Source: Alloalcanivorax dieselolei B5
GTDB lineage: Bacteria > Pseudomonadota > Gammaproteobacteria > Pseudomonadales > Alcanivoracaceae
NCBI RefSeq assembly: GCF_000300005.1
Contig: NC_018691.1
Coordinates: forward strand, 4,731,001-4,795,000
Direction of reading: 5' to 3'
DNA length: 64,000 bases
Position numbers and translations under genes: made by a program. Under the pieces are notes generated by a model that was not told the DNA's origin, did no database searches, and was given only the letters and a program-made list of their open reading frames with translations. Below, one piece after another: positions 37,908 to 47,618 of this stretch. Each line of letters begins with the position of its first letter. Within the stretch, counting starts at the first letter, position 1.

Positions 37908-39413
37908 ATGTCCACCCGACTGCCTCAACTGATCAACGGTGAGTTCGCACAAAGCGCCACCGATACCTGGATTCCCGTCACCAACCCGGCCACCCAGGAA
38001 GTGCTGTGCGAGGCCCCGGCGGCCACCGGCGAGGAAATGGAACAGGCCATCGCCGCCGCCAAGGCCGCCTTCGAGGAATGGCGTGAAGTACCGGTCACCG
38101 AACGGGCCCGTTTGATGATGCGCTATCAGGCCCTGCTGAAAGAACGCCACGACGATATCGCCAAGGTGCTGGCGAAGGAGACCGGTAAAACCTTCGAGGA
38201 CGCCAAGGGCGACGTCTGGCGCGGTATCGAAGTGGTCGAACAGGCCGCCAATATCCCGTCCCTGATGATGGGCGAAACGGTGGAGAACGTGGCCCGCAGC
38301 ATCGACACCCATTCCTGGATCCAGCCGCTGGGCGTGTGCGCCGGCATCACCCCGTTCAACTTCCCGGCGATGATCCCGCTGTGGATGTTCCCGATGGCGA
38401 TTGCCAGCGGCAACACCTTCGTGCTCAAGCCTTCCGAGCAGGACCCGATGACCCCCAACCTGCTGGCGGAACTGTTCCTGGAAGCCGGCGCGCCGAAGAA
38501 CGTGCTGCAGGTGGTGCACGGCGGCAAGCAGCAAGTGGATACCCTGCTCACCCATCCGGAGATCAAGGCGGTGTCCTTCGTCGGTTCCGTGCCGGTGGGC
38601 CAGCATGTTTATCGTACCGCCACCGAGCATCTCAAGCGCGCCCAGTGTTTCGCCGGCGCCAAGAACCACATGGTGATCATGCCGGACGCGCAAAAGAGCC
38701 AGGTGGTCGGCAATCTGGTGGGCTCCTCCTGCGGCGCCGCCGGTCAGCGCTGCATGGCGATCAGCGTGGCGGTGTTCGTCGGTGATTCCAAACAGTGGAT
38801 CGACGACATCAAGGAAGAGTTCGCCAAGGTGCGTCCGGGTGCCTGGGACGACGCCGGTGCCGCCTACGGCCCGCAGATCAGTCCGAAGGCCAGGGAACGC
38901 ATCCTCACCCTGATCAAACAGGGCAAGGAAGAAGGCGCCACCTGCCTGCTGGACGGCTCCGGCTGCACTGTGGACGGCCTGCCGGACGGCAACTGGGTCG
39001 GCCCCACGCTGTTCACCGACGTGAAGCCGGAAATGAGCATCTATAACGAAGAAATTTTTGGCCCGGTGCTGTGCTGCGTGTGCGTGGATACGCTGGAAGA
39101 AGCCATCGAGCTGGTTAACAACAGCCCCTACGGCAACGGCACCTCCATCTTCACCGCCAGCGGCGCCGCTGCCCGTAAATATCAGCATGAAGTGGAAGTC
39201 GGTCAGGTCGGCATCAACATTCCGATTCCGGTGCCACTGCCGTTCTTCAGCTTCACCGGTTGGAAAGGGTCCTTCTACGGCGACCAGCACGCCTACGGCA
39301 AGCAGGCGGTGCGGTTCTACACCGAGACCAAGACCGTCACCAGCCGCTGGTTTGACGATGATATCGCCGACGCCACCCACAGCGGCCCGAACATGACCAT
39401 CCATCTGAAATAA
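37908..39413 (+). CDS. mmsA: Methylmalonate-semialdehyde dehydrogenase (CoA-acylating)
   Basis: Converts methylmalonate semialdehyde to propionyl-CoA (NAD and CoA dependent) at the end of valine breakdown. The protein is 501 residues, aldehyde dehydrogenase fold. Cys282 in [11 protein letters not shown] is the nucleophile, and the oxyanion asparagine is in [10 protein letters not shown] near residue 151. It lacks the general-base glutamate position of hydrolytic ALDHs, as expected for CoA-acylating members (AGAKNHMVI). GGAGAG precedes the ATG. It heads the valine operon with the acyl-CoA dehydrogenase, hydrolase and mmsB genes. Confidence 0.95.
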   Translation: MSTRLPQLINGEFAQSATDTWIPVTNPATQEVLCEAPAATGEEMEQAIAAAKAAFEEWREVPVTERARLMMRYQALLKERHDDIAKVLAKETGKTFEDAKGDVWRGIEVVEQAANIPSLMMGETVENVARSIDTHSWIQPLGVCAGITPFNFPAMIPLWMFPMAIASGNTFVLKPSEQDPMTPNLLAELFLEAGAPKNVLQVVHGGKQQVDTLLTHPEIKAVSFVGSVPVGQHVYRTATEHLKRAQCFAGAKNHMVIMPDAQKSQVVGNLVGSSCGAAGQRCMAISVAVFVGDSKQWIDDIKEEFAKVRPGAWDDAGAAYGPQISPKARERILTLIKQGKEEGATCLLDGSGCTVDGLPDGNWVGPTLFTDVKPEMSIYNEEIFGPVLCCVCVDTLEEAIELVNNSPYGNGTSIFTASGAAARKYQHEVEVGQVGINIPIPVPLPFFSFTGWKGSFYGDQHAYGKQAVRFYTETKTVTSRWFDDDIADATHSGPNMTIHLK

Positions 39414-39425
39414 CCTTGCCGGCGA

Positions 39426-39463
39426 GCCCGCTCCCTCATTGGCATCGCCATAAGAGAGCGGGC
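39426..39463 (+). other. Intercistronic hairpin between mmsA and the acyl-CoA dehydrogenase gene
   Basis: GCCCGCTC at 39426-39433 pairs with GAGCGGGC at 39456-39463, with a smaller TGGC/GCCA stem inside. There is no T-run, so it is more likely to stabilise the mmsA end or attenuate than to terminate. Confidence 0.5.
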
Positions 39464-39491
39464 CCGCCCGCGAACAGCGGAGATCGATACC

Positions 39492-40643
39492 GTGGATTTC
39501 TCCCTCAACGAAGAACAACAGGCGTTCCGCGATACCGCCCGTCAGTTCGCTGAAAAAGAACTGGCGCCCTTCGCCGCCGAATGGGATGAACACAGCACCT
39601 TTCCCAAGGACACCATCAAGCGGGCCGGAGAGCTCGGCTTCTGCGCGCTGTATTGCGATCCCGACCACGGCGGCATGGGACTGAGCCGGCTTGATGCCGC
39701 CTTGATCTTCGAGCAAATGGCGGCCGGCTGTACCTCCACCACGGCTTTCATCACCATCCACAACATGGCCACCTGGATGCTGTCGAACTTCGGTTCCGAC
39801 ACGCTTCGCGACCAGTGGGCCGCGGGGCTGATGAGCGGTGAACAACTGGCCTCCTACTGCCTCACCGAACCCAACGCCGGTTCCGATGCCGCCGCCCTGA
39901 GTACCAGTGCCAAACGGGACGGCGGCGACTATGTGCTCAACGGCGCCAAGGCGTTTATTTCCGGCGCCGGCGACACCGACGTGCTGGTATTGATGGCACG
40001 CACCGGCGGCAGCGGTGCTGGTGGTGTTACCTGCTTCGCCATTCCGGCGGACACCGCCGGCGTCAGCTACGGCCGCAACGAAGACAAGATGGGCTGGAAA
40101 AGCCAGCCCACCCGGGCCGTGATCCTGGAAGACGCGCGCATTCCCGAGCGCTATCGCATCGGCGAGGAAGGCCAGGGCTTCAAGATCGCCATGGCCGGTC
40201 TCGACGGCGGCCGCATCAACATCGCCAGTTGCTCGCTGGGTGCCGCCACCGCCGCGCTCAATCAAGCCCAATCCTATGTGCAGGAACGCAAGCAGTTCGG
40301 CCAGGCGCTGAGCCAGTTCCAGAATACCCAGTTCACCCTCGCCGACATGGCCACGCATCTGGTCGCGGCACAACAAATGGTGCGGCTGGCGGCCTGGAAG
40401 CTGGACCAGGGCGACAGCGACAAGTCCATGTATTGCGCCATGGCCAAACGGCTCGCCACCGACCTGTGTTTCGACGTTTGCAACCAGGCTCTGCAGTTGC
40501 ATGGCGGCTACGGCTATATCAAGGAATACCCGCTGGAACGGTACCTGCGCGATGCCCGCGTGCATCAGATTCTGGAGGGTACCAACGAAATCATGCGGGT
40601 AATCATTGCCCGTCGCGTGCTGGGCGACCTGGCGTTCCTGTGA
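39492..40643 (+). CDS. Acyl-CoA dehydrogenase, probable isobutyryl-CoA dehydrogenase
   Basis: FAD-dependent enzyme of 383 residues, introducing the alpha,beta double bond. Family signatures are CLTEPNAGSDAAAL (FAD site), QLHGGYGYIKEYPLERYLRDARV, and the catalytic glutamate in ILEGTNEIMRVIIARRVLG. Within the mmsA-mmsB operon the likely substrate is isobutyryl-CoA from valine, giving methacrylyl-CoA. The start is a GTG at 39492 with GGAG ten bases upstream. The gap to mmsA is 78 bases and contains a hairpin. Confidence 0.9.
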   Translation: MDFSLNEEQQAFRDTARQFAEKELAPFAAEWDEHSTFPKDTIKRAGELGFCALYCDPDHGGMGLSRLDAALIFEQMAAGCTSTTAFITIHNMATWMLSNFGSDTLRDQWAAGLMSGEQLASYCLTEPNAGSDAAALSTSAKRDGGDYVLNGAKAFISGAGDTDVLVLMARTGGSGAGGVTCFAIPADTAGVSYGRNEDKMGWKSQPTRAVILEDARIPERYRIGEEGQGFKIAMAGLDGGRINIASCSLGAATAALNQAQSYVQERKQFGQALSQFQNTQFTLADMATHLVAAQQMVRLAAWKLDQGDSDKSMYCAMAKRLATDLCFDVCNQALQLHGGYGYIKEYPLERYLRDARVHQILEGTNEIMRVIIARRVLGDLAFL

Positions 40644-40694
40644 GCGACCGGGATAATGCCGCGCAACGCAATCAATTGATGGAGAGTCCTGTTG

Positions 40695-41825
40695 ATGGAT
40701 AGCACCGTGAGCGACAGCACCGCCCCCGTGACATTCGAAGTCCTGGAAGGCCGTCACGGCCGTATCGGCCGCGCCACCCTGAACGCACCGAAAAGCCTCA
40801 ACGCCCTGTCCCTGGAAATGATCGATCTGCTGCAGGAGCAACTGTCCGCCTGGCAGGGCGACGCCACGATCCAGGCGGTCTGGCTGGACGCCAACAGCGA
40901 CAAGGCATTCTGCGCCGGCGGCGACATCGTGCGCCTGTACGAAAGCATGGTGGCCACGCCGCAGGGCGAGCGGAACCGGCACGCGGAAGCGTTCTTCGGT
41001 CGCGAATACCAGTTGGATCATCGGCTGCATACGTTCGGCAAGCCGCTGATCTGCTGGGGCAATGGCATCATCATGGGCGGCGGGCTCGGCTTGCTGGCCG
41101 GCGCCTCGCACAAAGTGCTCACCGAAACCGCGCGCATCGCCATGCCGGAAATCACCATCGGTCTGTTTCCGGACGTGGGCGGCAGCTACTTCCTCAGCCG
41201 CATGCCCGGCAAGGTCGGCCTGTTCCTGGGACTGACCGGCGCCAACATCAACGTCAGCGACGGCCTCGCCATCGGGCTGGGTGACGTGGCCATCGCCCAC
41301 GAGAGCAAGGCGGCGGTGATGAGCGCACTCAACGAATTGAATTGGGACAATGACGCACAGCGCCACGACAGCCAGGTCAGCGATGTGCTGGCCGGCTTCG
41401 GCCTGGCCGCCGACGCCCTGCCGCAAAGCCCGGTAACCGAACATCGTGGCGAGATCGACCGGCTCTGCCAAGGCGATGATCTGGCCACGGTGGTACAGGC
41501 CATCACCACCCTCGACAGCGACGACCGCTGGTTGAGCAAGGCCGCGGCCACACTCGCCAGAGGCTGCCCGCAAACCGCCGCCCTGGTATGGGAAAACTGG
41601 CACCGTGGCGCCGACATGACGCTGGCCGATGTGTTCCGCATGGAATGGCGCGTGGCGGTGCAGTGCGCGCTGCACGGCGATTTCCAGGAGGGCGTGCGCG
41701 CCCTTTTGATCGACAAGGACGGCCAACCCCGTTTCAAACACCGCTCGGTTGCCGACATCACACCGGCATACCTGGCGGAATTTTATCAACTTCCCGGCGT
41801 ACCCGACCCGTTAGCGGACTTATAG
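40695..41825 (+). CDS. 3-hydroxyisobutyryl-CoA hydrolase (enoyl-CoA hydratase/isomerase superfamily)
   Basis: A 376-residue crotonase-fold protein. The oxyanion-hole regions are KAFCAGGDIVRLYE and GIIMGGGLGLLAGAS. The catalytic-loop signature MPEITIGLFPDVGGSYFLSR is diagnostic of 3-hydroxyisobutyryl-CoA hydrolases, distinguishing it from simple enoyl-CoA hydratases. The roughly 100-residue C-terminal extension also fits. It releases free 3-hydroxyisobutyrate for MmsB. The ATG at 40695 has GGAG ten bases upstream; a TTG one codon earlier is an alternative. A separate methacrylyl-CoA hydratase is not in the window. Confidence 0.9.
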   Translation: MDSTVSDSTAPVTFEVLEGRHGRIGRATLNAPKSLNALSLEMIDLLQEQLSAWQGDATIQAVWLDANSDKAFCAGGDIVRLYESMVATPQGERNRHAEAFFGREYQLDHRLHTFGKPLICWGNGIIMGGGLGLLAGASHKVLTETARIAMPEITIGLFPDVGGSYFLSRMPGKVGLFLGLTGANINVSDGLAIGLGDVAIAHESKAAVMSALNELNWDNDAQRHDSQVSDVLAGFGLAADALPQSPVTEHRGEIDRLCQGDDLATVVQAITTLDSDDRWLSKAAATLARGCPQTAALVWENWHRGADMTLADVFRMEWRVAVQCALHGDFQEGVRALLIDKDGQPRFKHRSVADITPAYLAEFYQLPGVPDPLADL

Positions 41826-41878
41826 AAAGGACCGGTAAAACGGGCACCGCGCCGGCTTCAGCAGCTGGAGGAATAATT

Positions 41879-42769
41879 ATGAGAATCGCGTTTTTTGGTG
41901 TCGGACACATGGGCGGCCCGATGGCCGCCAATCTGGTCAAGGCCGGTCACGAGGTGCTCGCCTTTGATCTGGTGCCCGCCCTGCTGCAGGAAGCGGTGAA
42001 CGCCGGCGCCAGCGCCGCCGACTCGCCGAAGCAGGCGGTGGAGAACGCCGAGGTGGTGATCAGCATGCTGCCCTCCGGCGCCGCCGCCAAGGGCCTCTAC
42101 CTGGGGGACGACGGTATTCTCGGTGCCATTGGCCAGGACAGTCTGATCATCGACTGCTCCACCATCGATGCCGCCACCGCCCGCGACCTGGCCGGCGCCG
42201 CCGCCGACAGCGGCCGGGTGATGATCGACGCTCCGGTATCCGGCGGCGTCGGCGGTGCCAAGGCCGGCACCCTGACGTTCATCTGCGGCGGTCCAGAGGA
42301 TGCGGTGGAGCGCGCCCGCGCGGTGCTCGAGTGCATGGGCAGCAAGATTTTCCGCGCCGGCGACAACGGTGCCGGGCAAGTGGCGAAAATCTGCAACAAC
42401 ATGCTTCTGGCGGTCCACATGATCGGCACCGCCGAAGCCCTGCAACTGGGCGTCGATCACGGCCTCGATCCCAAGGTCCTGTCGGACATCATGTTCGCCA
42501 GCTCCGGCCGCAACTGGTCCCTGGAAGTCTACAACCCCTGGCCCGGGGTCATGGAGGGCGTGCCTTCCAGCAACGACTATCAGGGCGGCTTCGGCGTCAA
42601 CCTGATGAACAAGGACCTGGGGCTGGCGTTGGAAGCCGCGCTGGCGAGCAAGTCCGCCACGCCCATGGGCGCGCTGGCGAAAAGCCTTTACGGGCTGCAC
42701 GCCAACGCCGGTAATGGCGGCCTGGATTTCTCCAGCATCCAGCGGTTCTTCAAGCACCGGGACGAATAA
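41879..42769 (+). CDS. mmsB: 3-hydroxyisobutyrate dehydrogenase
   Basis: NAD-dependent oxidation of 3-hydroxyisobutyrate to methylmalonate semialdehyde, the substrate of MmsA. The 296 residues have the dinucleotide motif FFGVGHMGGPMAANL, the substrate motif DAPVSGGVGGA and the catalytic lysine in GQVAKICNNM. A strong GGAGGA precedes the ATG at 41879. It is the last gene of the four-gene valine operon and converges with ectD, the stops being 19 bases apart. Confidence 0.95.
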   Translation: MRIAFFGVGHMGGPMAANLVKAGHEVLAFDLVPALLQEAVNAGASAADSPKQAVENAEVVISMLPSGAAAKGLYLGDDGILGAIGQDSLIIDCSTIDAATARDLAGAAADSGRVMIDAPVSGGVGGAKAGTLTFICGGPEDAVERARAVLECMGSKIFRAGDNGAGQVAKICNNMLLAVHMIGTAEALQLGVDHGLDPKVLSDIMFASSGRNWSLEVYNPWPGVMEGVPSSNDYQGGFGVNLMNKDLGLALEAALASKSATPMGALAKSLYGLHANAGNGGLDFSSIQRFFKHRDE

Positions 42770-42788
42770 GCGCGGTCGTTCTTCCCCG

Positions 42789-43733
42789 TCACAGGTCCGG
42801 CGCCCACTCCCGGTCCGGGTCGTGGGCCAGGAACTCCGGACGCCGGCGGCGCGCGGCGAACGGCGCCTGGCAGCGGTTATCGCGGCGGTTATAGACGAAA
42901 AACACATTACTGCGCGGGTCCGGCGACATATTGGCGTTGGAGCCGTGCAGCGTGTTGCAATCAAACAGCAGCAGACCACCGGCGGCACCGGTGGGCGCCT
43001 CGATACCATGCCGCCGGATCAACTCCGCCAGCACCGCCTCACCGGGAACGCCAATCTGCTGACGTTTCAATGACTGTTCATGATGATTTTCCGGGGTTTC
43101 ACCAAGACAGGACACGAATACTTTGTGCGACCCCGGGATCAGCATCAGAGGGCCGTTGAACGTGTGATTGTCGGTGAGCACGATGGAGGCGCTGACCGCG
43201 TGCATGGCCGGCATGCCATCCTCCGCGTGCCAGGTCTCGAAGTCCGAATGCCAGTTGAACCCCTTGCCCTTGAAGCCAGGCTTGTAGTTGATCCGGGACT
43301 GATGCACATAGGGTTCGCCGCCCAGAATCTGGCGGGCCCGCCCGATCAGACGCGGATCCTGCGCCAGTTGGCGGAAACGCCGGGACAGAAAATGCACCGC
43401 GAACAGAGAACGAATTTCGCGGCTGTCCGGCTCCGTGATGGTGAATGGGCGCCCGCGAAATGACGGCGTCTTCATCAGCGATGACATTTCCCGCCGCAAC
43501 GCCGCCACCTCGTCGGCATCGAGAAAGCCGGGTTCGAACAGAAACCCCTGACGTTCAAACCGCGCCAGTTGGTCCGCGGACAGCGGGCCCTGTCCGGCAT
43601 CGCCCTTGACCACCGCCTCACGGCGCTGCAGCCAGGGAAGATCCGGAGTCCGCGCGAGGCGGGTGGGATAAGGGTCGTTTCCAGGCCGGAAAGACCTCGG
43701 TAAAGATTGACGTGATAGCGTCGGTGCTGACAT
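42789..43733 (-). CDS. ectD: Ectoine hydroxylase EctD
   Basis: Non-heme Fe(II)/2-oxoglutarate dioxygenase converting ectoine to 5-hydroxyectoine, an osmolyte. The 314-residue protein has the EctD signature in GFNWHSDFETWHAEDGMP (iron ligands H and D in WHSD). The distal histidine is in NTLHGSNANMS with the 2-oxoglutarate arginine in DPRSN. The start ATG at 43733 has GGAGGTGA four bases upstream. No ectABC genes lie beside it, so ectoine must come from synthesis genes elsewhere or from uptake. Confidence 0.92.
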   Translation of the reverse strand: MSAPTLSRQSLPRSFRPGNDPYPTRLARTPDLPWLQRREAVVKGDAGQGPLSADQLARFERQGFLFEPGFLDADEVAALRREMSSLMKTPSFRGRPFTITEPDSREIRSLFAVHFLSRRFRQLAQDPRLIGRARQILGGEPYVHQSRINYKPGFKGKGFNWHSDFETWHAEDGMPAMHAVSASIVLTDNHTFNGPLMLIPGSHKVFVSCLGETPENHHEQSLKRQQIGVPGEAVLAELIRRHGIEAPTGAAGGLLLFDCNTLHGSNANMSPDPRSNVFFVYNRRDNRCQAPFAARRRRPEFLAHDPDREWAPDL

Positions 43734-43947
43734 CAAATCACCTCCGAGATTTGCGATCAGTTCCAGCGCGGCGGCACGATCCGCCTGTTGCCTGGGAATT
43801 GAATTACCTGTGTCAGTGATAGAAAGATTCAGAAACGGAACACTCCGTGGTGAGGCATGATGGTGGCCATAGGAGAAATTTCAAGACTCCCGGCGTACAG
43901 TAACCCCTTGTTCGGCCCGGTTTGGCCGGCATCAATGGGAGAGGAAC

Positions 43948-44700
43948 ATGGGATTCGATTTCAACGACACGCGCGTGGTGGTGGCCGGTGGCAGCCGTGG
44001 CATCGGCCGCGCCATAGCCCTGGCGTTCGCGGCGGCCGGCGCCCGGGTCTCGGTCTGCGCCCGTGGCGCGCAGACGCTGGACGCCTTGCGCCAGGACGCC
44101 GCCGCCAAGGGTTGGGAGCTGCACGTGGCCTCCTGCGACCTCGGCGACAAAACCGCTATCGACGGCTATATCCGTGACGCGGCACAAGCCCTTGGCGGGC
44201 TCGACGTGCTGGTCAACTGCGCTTCGGCCTTCGGGCGCGGCGACGACGAGAGCGGCTGGGGGATGAGCATGAACGTGGACCTGATGGGCACGGTCCGCGC
44301 CTGTCACGCCAGCCTGCCGTATCTGCGGGAATCCTCTCGGGCGGCGATCATCAACCTGACCTCCATCGCCCAATTCCATCCTTCCGTTCGCACCGCCCCC
44401 TACGCCGCGGTAAAGGCGGCGGTGAGCCACTACACCAGCAGTCTGGCGTTGCGGCTGGCCGGCGACGGTATCCGCGTCAACGCGGTGGCACCGGGATCGG
44501 TGGAATTTCCCGGCGGTGTCTGGGACGACGCCCGCCGCGATAACCCGACGCTGTATCAGAATATCCTGGCCGGCATCCCGTTCGGCCGCTTTGGCGCACC
44601 GGACGACATCGCCGAGCCGGTGCTGTTCCTGGCTTCCCCCCAGGCGCGCTGGATCACCGGCCAGACGCTGGCGGTGGACGGCGGCCAGTTGCTGAGCTGA
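43948..44700 (+). CDS. Short-chain dehydrogenase/reductase (SDR)
   Basis: A 250-residue Rossmann-fold oxidoreductase. The cofactor motif is GGSRGIGRA at residues 14-22, with CARG at the end of beta2 (Arg there favours NADP). NCASAFG replaces the usual NNAG, and the catalytic Tyr/Lys are in APYAAVKAA, with the serine in LTSIAQF. The C-terminus ends WITGQTLAVDGGQLLS. GGGAGAGGAAC precedes the ATG. It is followed one base later by a LysR gene, which suggests a regulatory or metabolic pairing. The substrate is unknown. Confidence 0.85.
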   Translation: MGFDFNDTRVVVAGGSRGIGRAIALAFAAAGARVSVCARGAQTLDALRQDAAAKGWELHVASCDLGDKTAIDGYIRDAAQALGGLDVLVNCASAFGRGDDESGWGMSMNVDLMGTVRACHASLPYLRESSRAAIINLTSIAQFHPSVRTAPYAAVKAAVSHYTSSLALRLAGDGIRVNAVAPGSVEFPGGVWDDARRDNPTLYQNILAGIPFGRFGAPDDIAEPVLFLASPQARWITGQTLAVDGGQLLS

Positions 44701-44701
44701 G

Positions 44702-45622
44702 ATGGCCAACTCCACGCAGCGGCTGTTCTTCGATCTGGTGGACCTGCGCCTGTTCATCAATATCGCCGAAGCCAACAGCCTGACCCGTGGCGCCGAGCGC
44801 TCCTGCCTGTCACTGGCGGCAGCGAGCATGCGCATCAAGAATCTGGAAGATGCCATCGGTACCCGTCTGCTTAACCGGGCCAGCCAGGGGGTGACACTCA
44901 CCCCCGCCGGCCAGGCCATGCTGCGCAACGCCCTGCGCATCCTGCAGCAAAGCGAGCGTCTGCTCGGCGATCTGGCGGAGTACGGCCAGGGGGTCAAGGG
45001 CCGGGTCCGCCTGTTCGCCAACACCACCGCCATGACTGAGTTCCTGCCCGCCGCGCTGGGCCGGTTCCTGTCCGACCATCCACAGGTGGATATGGATCTG
45101 CGGGAGCGGCTCAGCCACGACATCGTCAAGGCGGTACTGGACGGCGCCACCGACATCGGCATCGTCGCCGGTTCGGTGTCCACCGAAGGCCTGCAGGCCC
45201 TCCCCTACCACGGCGACCGGCTGGTGCTGGCCACCGCCCTGAACCATCCTCTGGCCAGCCGGGCGCGACTGGCGTTCAAGGAAGCGCTGGGCCACGACTT
45301 CGTGTCCCTGCACTCCGGCAGTGCCATCCACACCTTCATGGCCCAGGTGGCCAGTGAGCTGGGCCTGGATACCCAGATCCGTGTCCAGGTTTCCAGTTTC
45401 GACGCGCTGTGCCGCATGGTGGAAGCGAATGCCGGCATCGGTCTGCTGCCCCGCTCCGCGGCGCGCCGGCTGGCCCGGTCCATGGACATCCATGTCATCG
45501 AGCTGTCCGACGCCTGGGCCGAACGGGAGATGAAAATCTGCGTGCGGGAACTGGAAGCGCTGCCGACCTTCGCCCGGGAATTGGTGGATTATCTGTTGGC
45601 GACGCCGGGGCCGGCCAGTTGA
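44702..45622 (+). CDS. LysR-type transcriptional regulator
   Basis: A 306-residue LysR regulator. The winged helix at residues 12-70 reads VDLRLFINIAEANSLTRGAE, then RIKNLEDAIGTRLLNRASQGVTLTPAG, and the effector-binding domain follows from about residue 95. It starts one base after the SDR stop and is convergent with the TRAP transporter genes on the other strand. It could control the SDR gene, the TRAP genes or both; the inducer is unknown. Confidence 0.9.
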   Translation: MANSTQRLFFDLVDLRLFINIAEANSLTRGAERSCLSLAAASMRIKNLEDAIGTRLLNRASQGVTLTPAGQAMLRNALRILQQSERLLGDLAEYGQGVKGRVRLFANTTAMTEFLPAALGRFLSDHPQVDMDLRERLSHDIVKAVLDGATDIGIVAGSVSTEGLQALPYHGDRLVLATALNHPLASRARLAFKEALGHDFVSLHSGSAIHTFMAQVASELGLDTQIRVQVSSFDALCRMVEANAGIGLLPRSAARRLARSMDIHVIELSDAWAEREMKICVRELEALPTFARELVDYLLATPGPAS

Positions 45623-45662
45623 CGCCCAGCGTTCCTGTTTGTGTTTGCCACGGCCTCTTCTC

Positions 45663-46970
45663 TCAGCTCACCAGGCCCGGCAGCCACAACGCCAGTTGCG
45701 GGAAACTGCTCAGCAACAGCAGCAACAGCGCTTCACACAGCAGGAACCAGAGCAGGCCTTTGAACACGGTGCCCAGAGCCACCTGGTCGCCCACCACGCT
45801 CTTCACCACGTAGACGTTCATGCCCACCGGCGGCGTCAGCAGTCCGACTTCAATCAGCTTTACCACCAGCACGCCAATCCAGATCAGATCCATGTTCAGG
45901 GCATTGAAGACCGGCAGGAACACCGGCAGGGTCAGCAGCATGACCCCCAGCGGATCCAGGAACATACCCAGTACCAGGTAAACCAGTACCAGTGCCAGCA
46001 ACGCCCAGGCCACGGTCATATCCATGGACGTCACCAGTTCCACCAGTCCGGTGGAAAGGCCGGCCATGGCCAGGAAGCGGGTCAGCATCACCGCACCGAT
46101 GGCAATGAAGAAAATCGAGGCGGTGGTCCGCAGGGCTTCCGCCAGCGATGCGCAAAACGCACGCCAGGGCAGACGCCGCTGCAGCAGCGCGATGGCCAGC
46201 GTCATGGCGGCGCCCAGGGCGCCGGCTTCGGTGGGACTGGCGACACCGCCATAGATACTGCCGAGCACGCCCAGCACCAGCAGCGGCAAGGGCCACACCG
46301 CGCGCAGACTGGCCATGCGTTCCGCCCAACTGACCTGCTCATGCCGTTGCGGCGCCAGTTTCGGATTAAGCCAGCAACGGATCACGATCATCGAGGCGAA
46401 GAAAACGGCGGTGAGCAGGCCGGGAATAACACCGGCCAGAAACAACTTGCTGATCGACTGCTCGGTGTACCAGCCGTAGATAATGAACAGGATCGAAGGC
46501 GGGATCAGCGCTCCCAGGGTGCCCGAAGCGGCCACGGTGCCGGTGGCGAGCCCCCGATCATAGCCGTAGCGGAGCATCTCCGGAATGGCCAGCCGCCCCA
46601 TGGACGCGGTGGTGGCCATGGAAGAGCCGGATACCGCGGCGAAACCGGCGGAGCCGAAGTTGGTGGCCAGGGCGAGCCCGCCAGGCACTCGCATCAGCCA
46701 GAGCCGGGCGGCGTCGTAGAGCAGCCGGGTCAGGCCGGAGTGGTAAGCGAAAGCCCCCATCAACAGGAACATGGGCACCGCCGACAACGTCCAGCTGGCG
46801 CCGAATTCATAGGGCATGGCGCGCAGCATGCCCAGCGCCGGGTCAACACCACGCAAAACCACGATACCCCCCAGGGATACCACGCCCAGGGACACCGCAA
46901 TGGGCACTCGCAAGGCCATGAGCAGGAGCAGGATGCCGACGCCGCTCAGGCCGATCATCATATCGGTCAT
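45663..46970 (-). CDS. dctM: TRAP transporter large permease (DctM)
   Basis: Large membrane subunit of a tripartite ATP-independent periplasmic transporter, 435 residues with about 12-13 hydrophobic segments. DctM motifs include GSSMATTASMGRLAIPEMLRYGYD and VASGTLGALIPPSILFIIYG near the Na+-binding loops, then SPTEAGALGAAM and LTPPVGMNVYV. It is encoded downstream of dctQ with a ten-base gap. Substrates of this family are usually organic acids or osmolytes. Confidence 0.94.
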   Translation of the reverse strand: MTDMMIGLSGVGILLLLMALRVPIAVSLGVVSLGGIVVLRGVDPALGMLRAMPYEFGASWTLSAVPMFLLMGAFAYHSGLTRLLYDAARLWLMRVPGGLALATNFGSAGFAAVSGSSMATTASMGRLAIPEMLRYGYDRGLATGTVAASGTLGALIPPSILFIIYGWYTEQSISKLFLAGVIPGLLTAVFFASMIVIRCWLNPKLAPQRHEQVSWAERMASLRAVWPLPLLVLGVLGSIYGGVASPTEAGALGAAMTLAIALLQRRLPWRAFCASLAEALRTTASIFFIAIGAVMLTRFLAMAGLSTGLVELVTSMDMTVAWALLALVLVYLVLGMFLDPLGVMLLTLPVFLPVFNALNMDLIWIGVLVVKLIEVGLLTPPVGMNVYVVKSVVGDQVALGTVFKGLLWFLLCEALLLLLLSSFPQLALWLPGLVS

Positions 46971-46980
46971 GACATATTCC

Positions 46981-47538
46981 TCAGGCCACGGTGTCGTCTT
47001 GGTCCCACGCGGAGAACGGATTGACGGGCTCCAGTGAGCGCTGACCGGTGACGAGCATGATCAGGTCGTCCACCGCATGCAGCAGGAACAGTGCCGCCAT
47101 CAACAGGCCGCCAGCGGGCACCAGCCAACGGGCCGGCCACACCACGATCTCGCCGACACCGGCGGTCCAGGTTTCGCCGATCAGGGTCATGTCCCAGGCT
47201 TCCAGGATTCCCATCCAGATCAAAACGCCCACGTAAATCAACGCCACCACGTTGCCAAACAGATCGAGCGCCGCCAGCGGGCGTTCGCCCATGTGCCGGG
47301 TGAACAGTTCCACGGTGATGTGATCACGGGTATAGGTCAGCAGCCCCAGGGGCAGGAAAATCAGCGCCACCATGTAGTAGTTGGCGACCAGTTCCAGGGT
47401 GCCGTCGATGGGGTGGTTGGCGAGCCAGCGCAGCAGCACATCCAACGTCACCTGGCCCATCATCACCAGCATGGCGCAGGCGGCGACCAGGGCGAACCCC
47501 TGCACCAGCCGCATCAGCAGATGGTCGAGAGCCTTCAT
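46981..47538 (-). CDS. dctQ: TRAP transporter small permease (DctQ)
   Basis: Small membrane subunit of 185 residues with four hydrophobic segments: GFALVAACAMLVMMGQVTLDV, NYYMVALIFLPLGL, LFGNVVALIYVGVLIWMG and LVPAGGLLMAALFLLHAV. The DctQ-type RDHITVELFTRHM segment lies near residue 66. AAGGAAA precedes the ATG. It sits between dctP and dctM. Confidence 0.92.
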   Translation of the reverse strand: MKALDHLLMRLVQGFALVAACAMLVMMGQVTLDVLLRWLANHPIDGTLELVANYYMVALIFLPLGLLTYTRDHITVELFTRHMGERPLAALDLFGNVVALIYVGVLIWMGILEAWDMTLIGETWTAGVGEIVVWPARWLVPAGGLLMAALFLLHAVDDLIMLVTGQRSLEPVNPFSAWDQDDTVA

Positions 47539-47618
47539 GGTATTTCCTTAAACAGGGAGGCTTGAAAGGGAGGGCATGGCGGCCACCAGTGGATGGCGCC
47601 GCCCGCCGCTCGGGTCGG

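Noticed and set aside
37767-41789. A 1340-codon open frame on the minus strand across the valine operon.
   Set aside because: It is antisense to three clearly conserved enzymes (MmsA, acyl-CoA dehydrogenase, hydrolase). Long antisense open frames are common in GC-rich DNA. No ribosome binding site, domain or signal peptide is visible.
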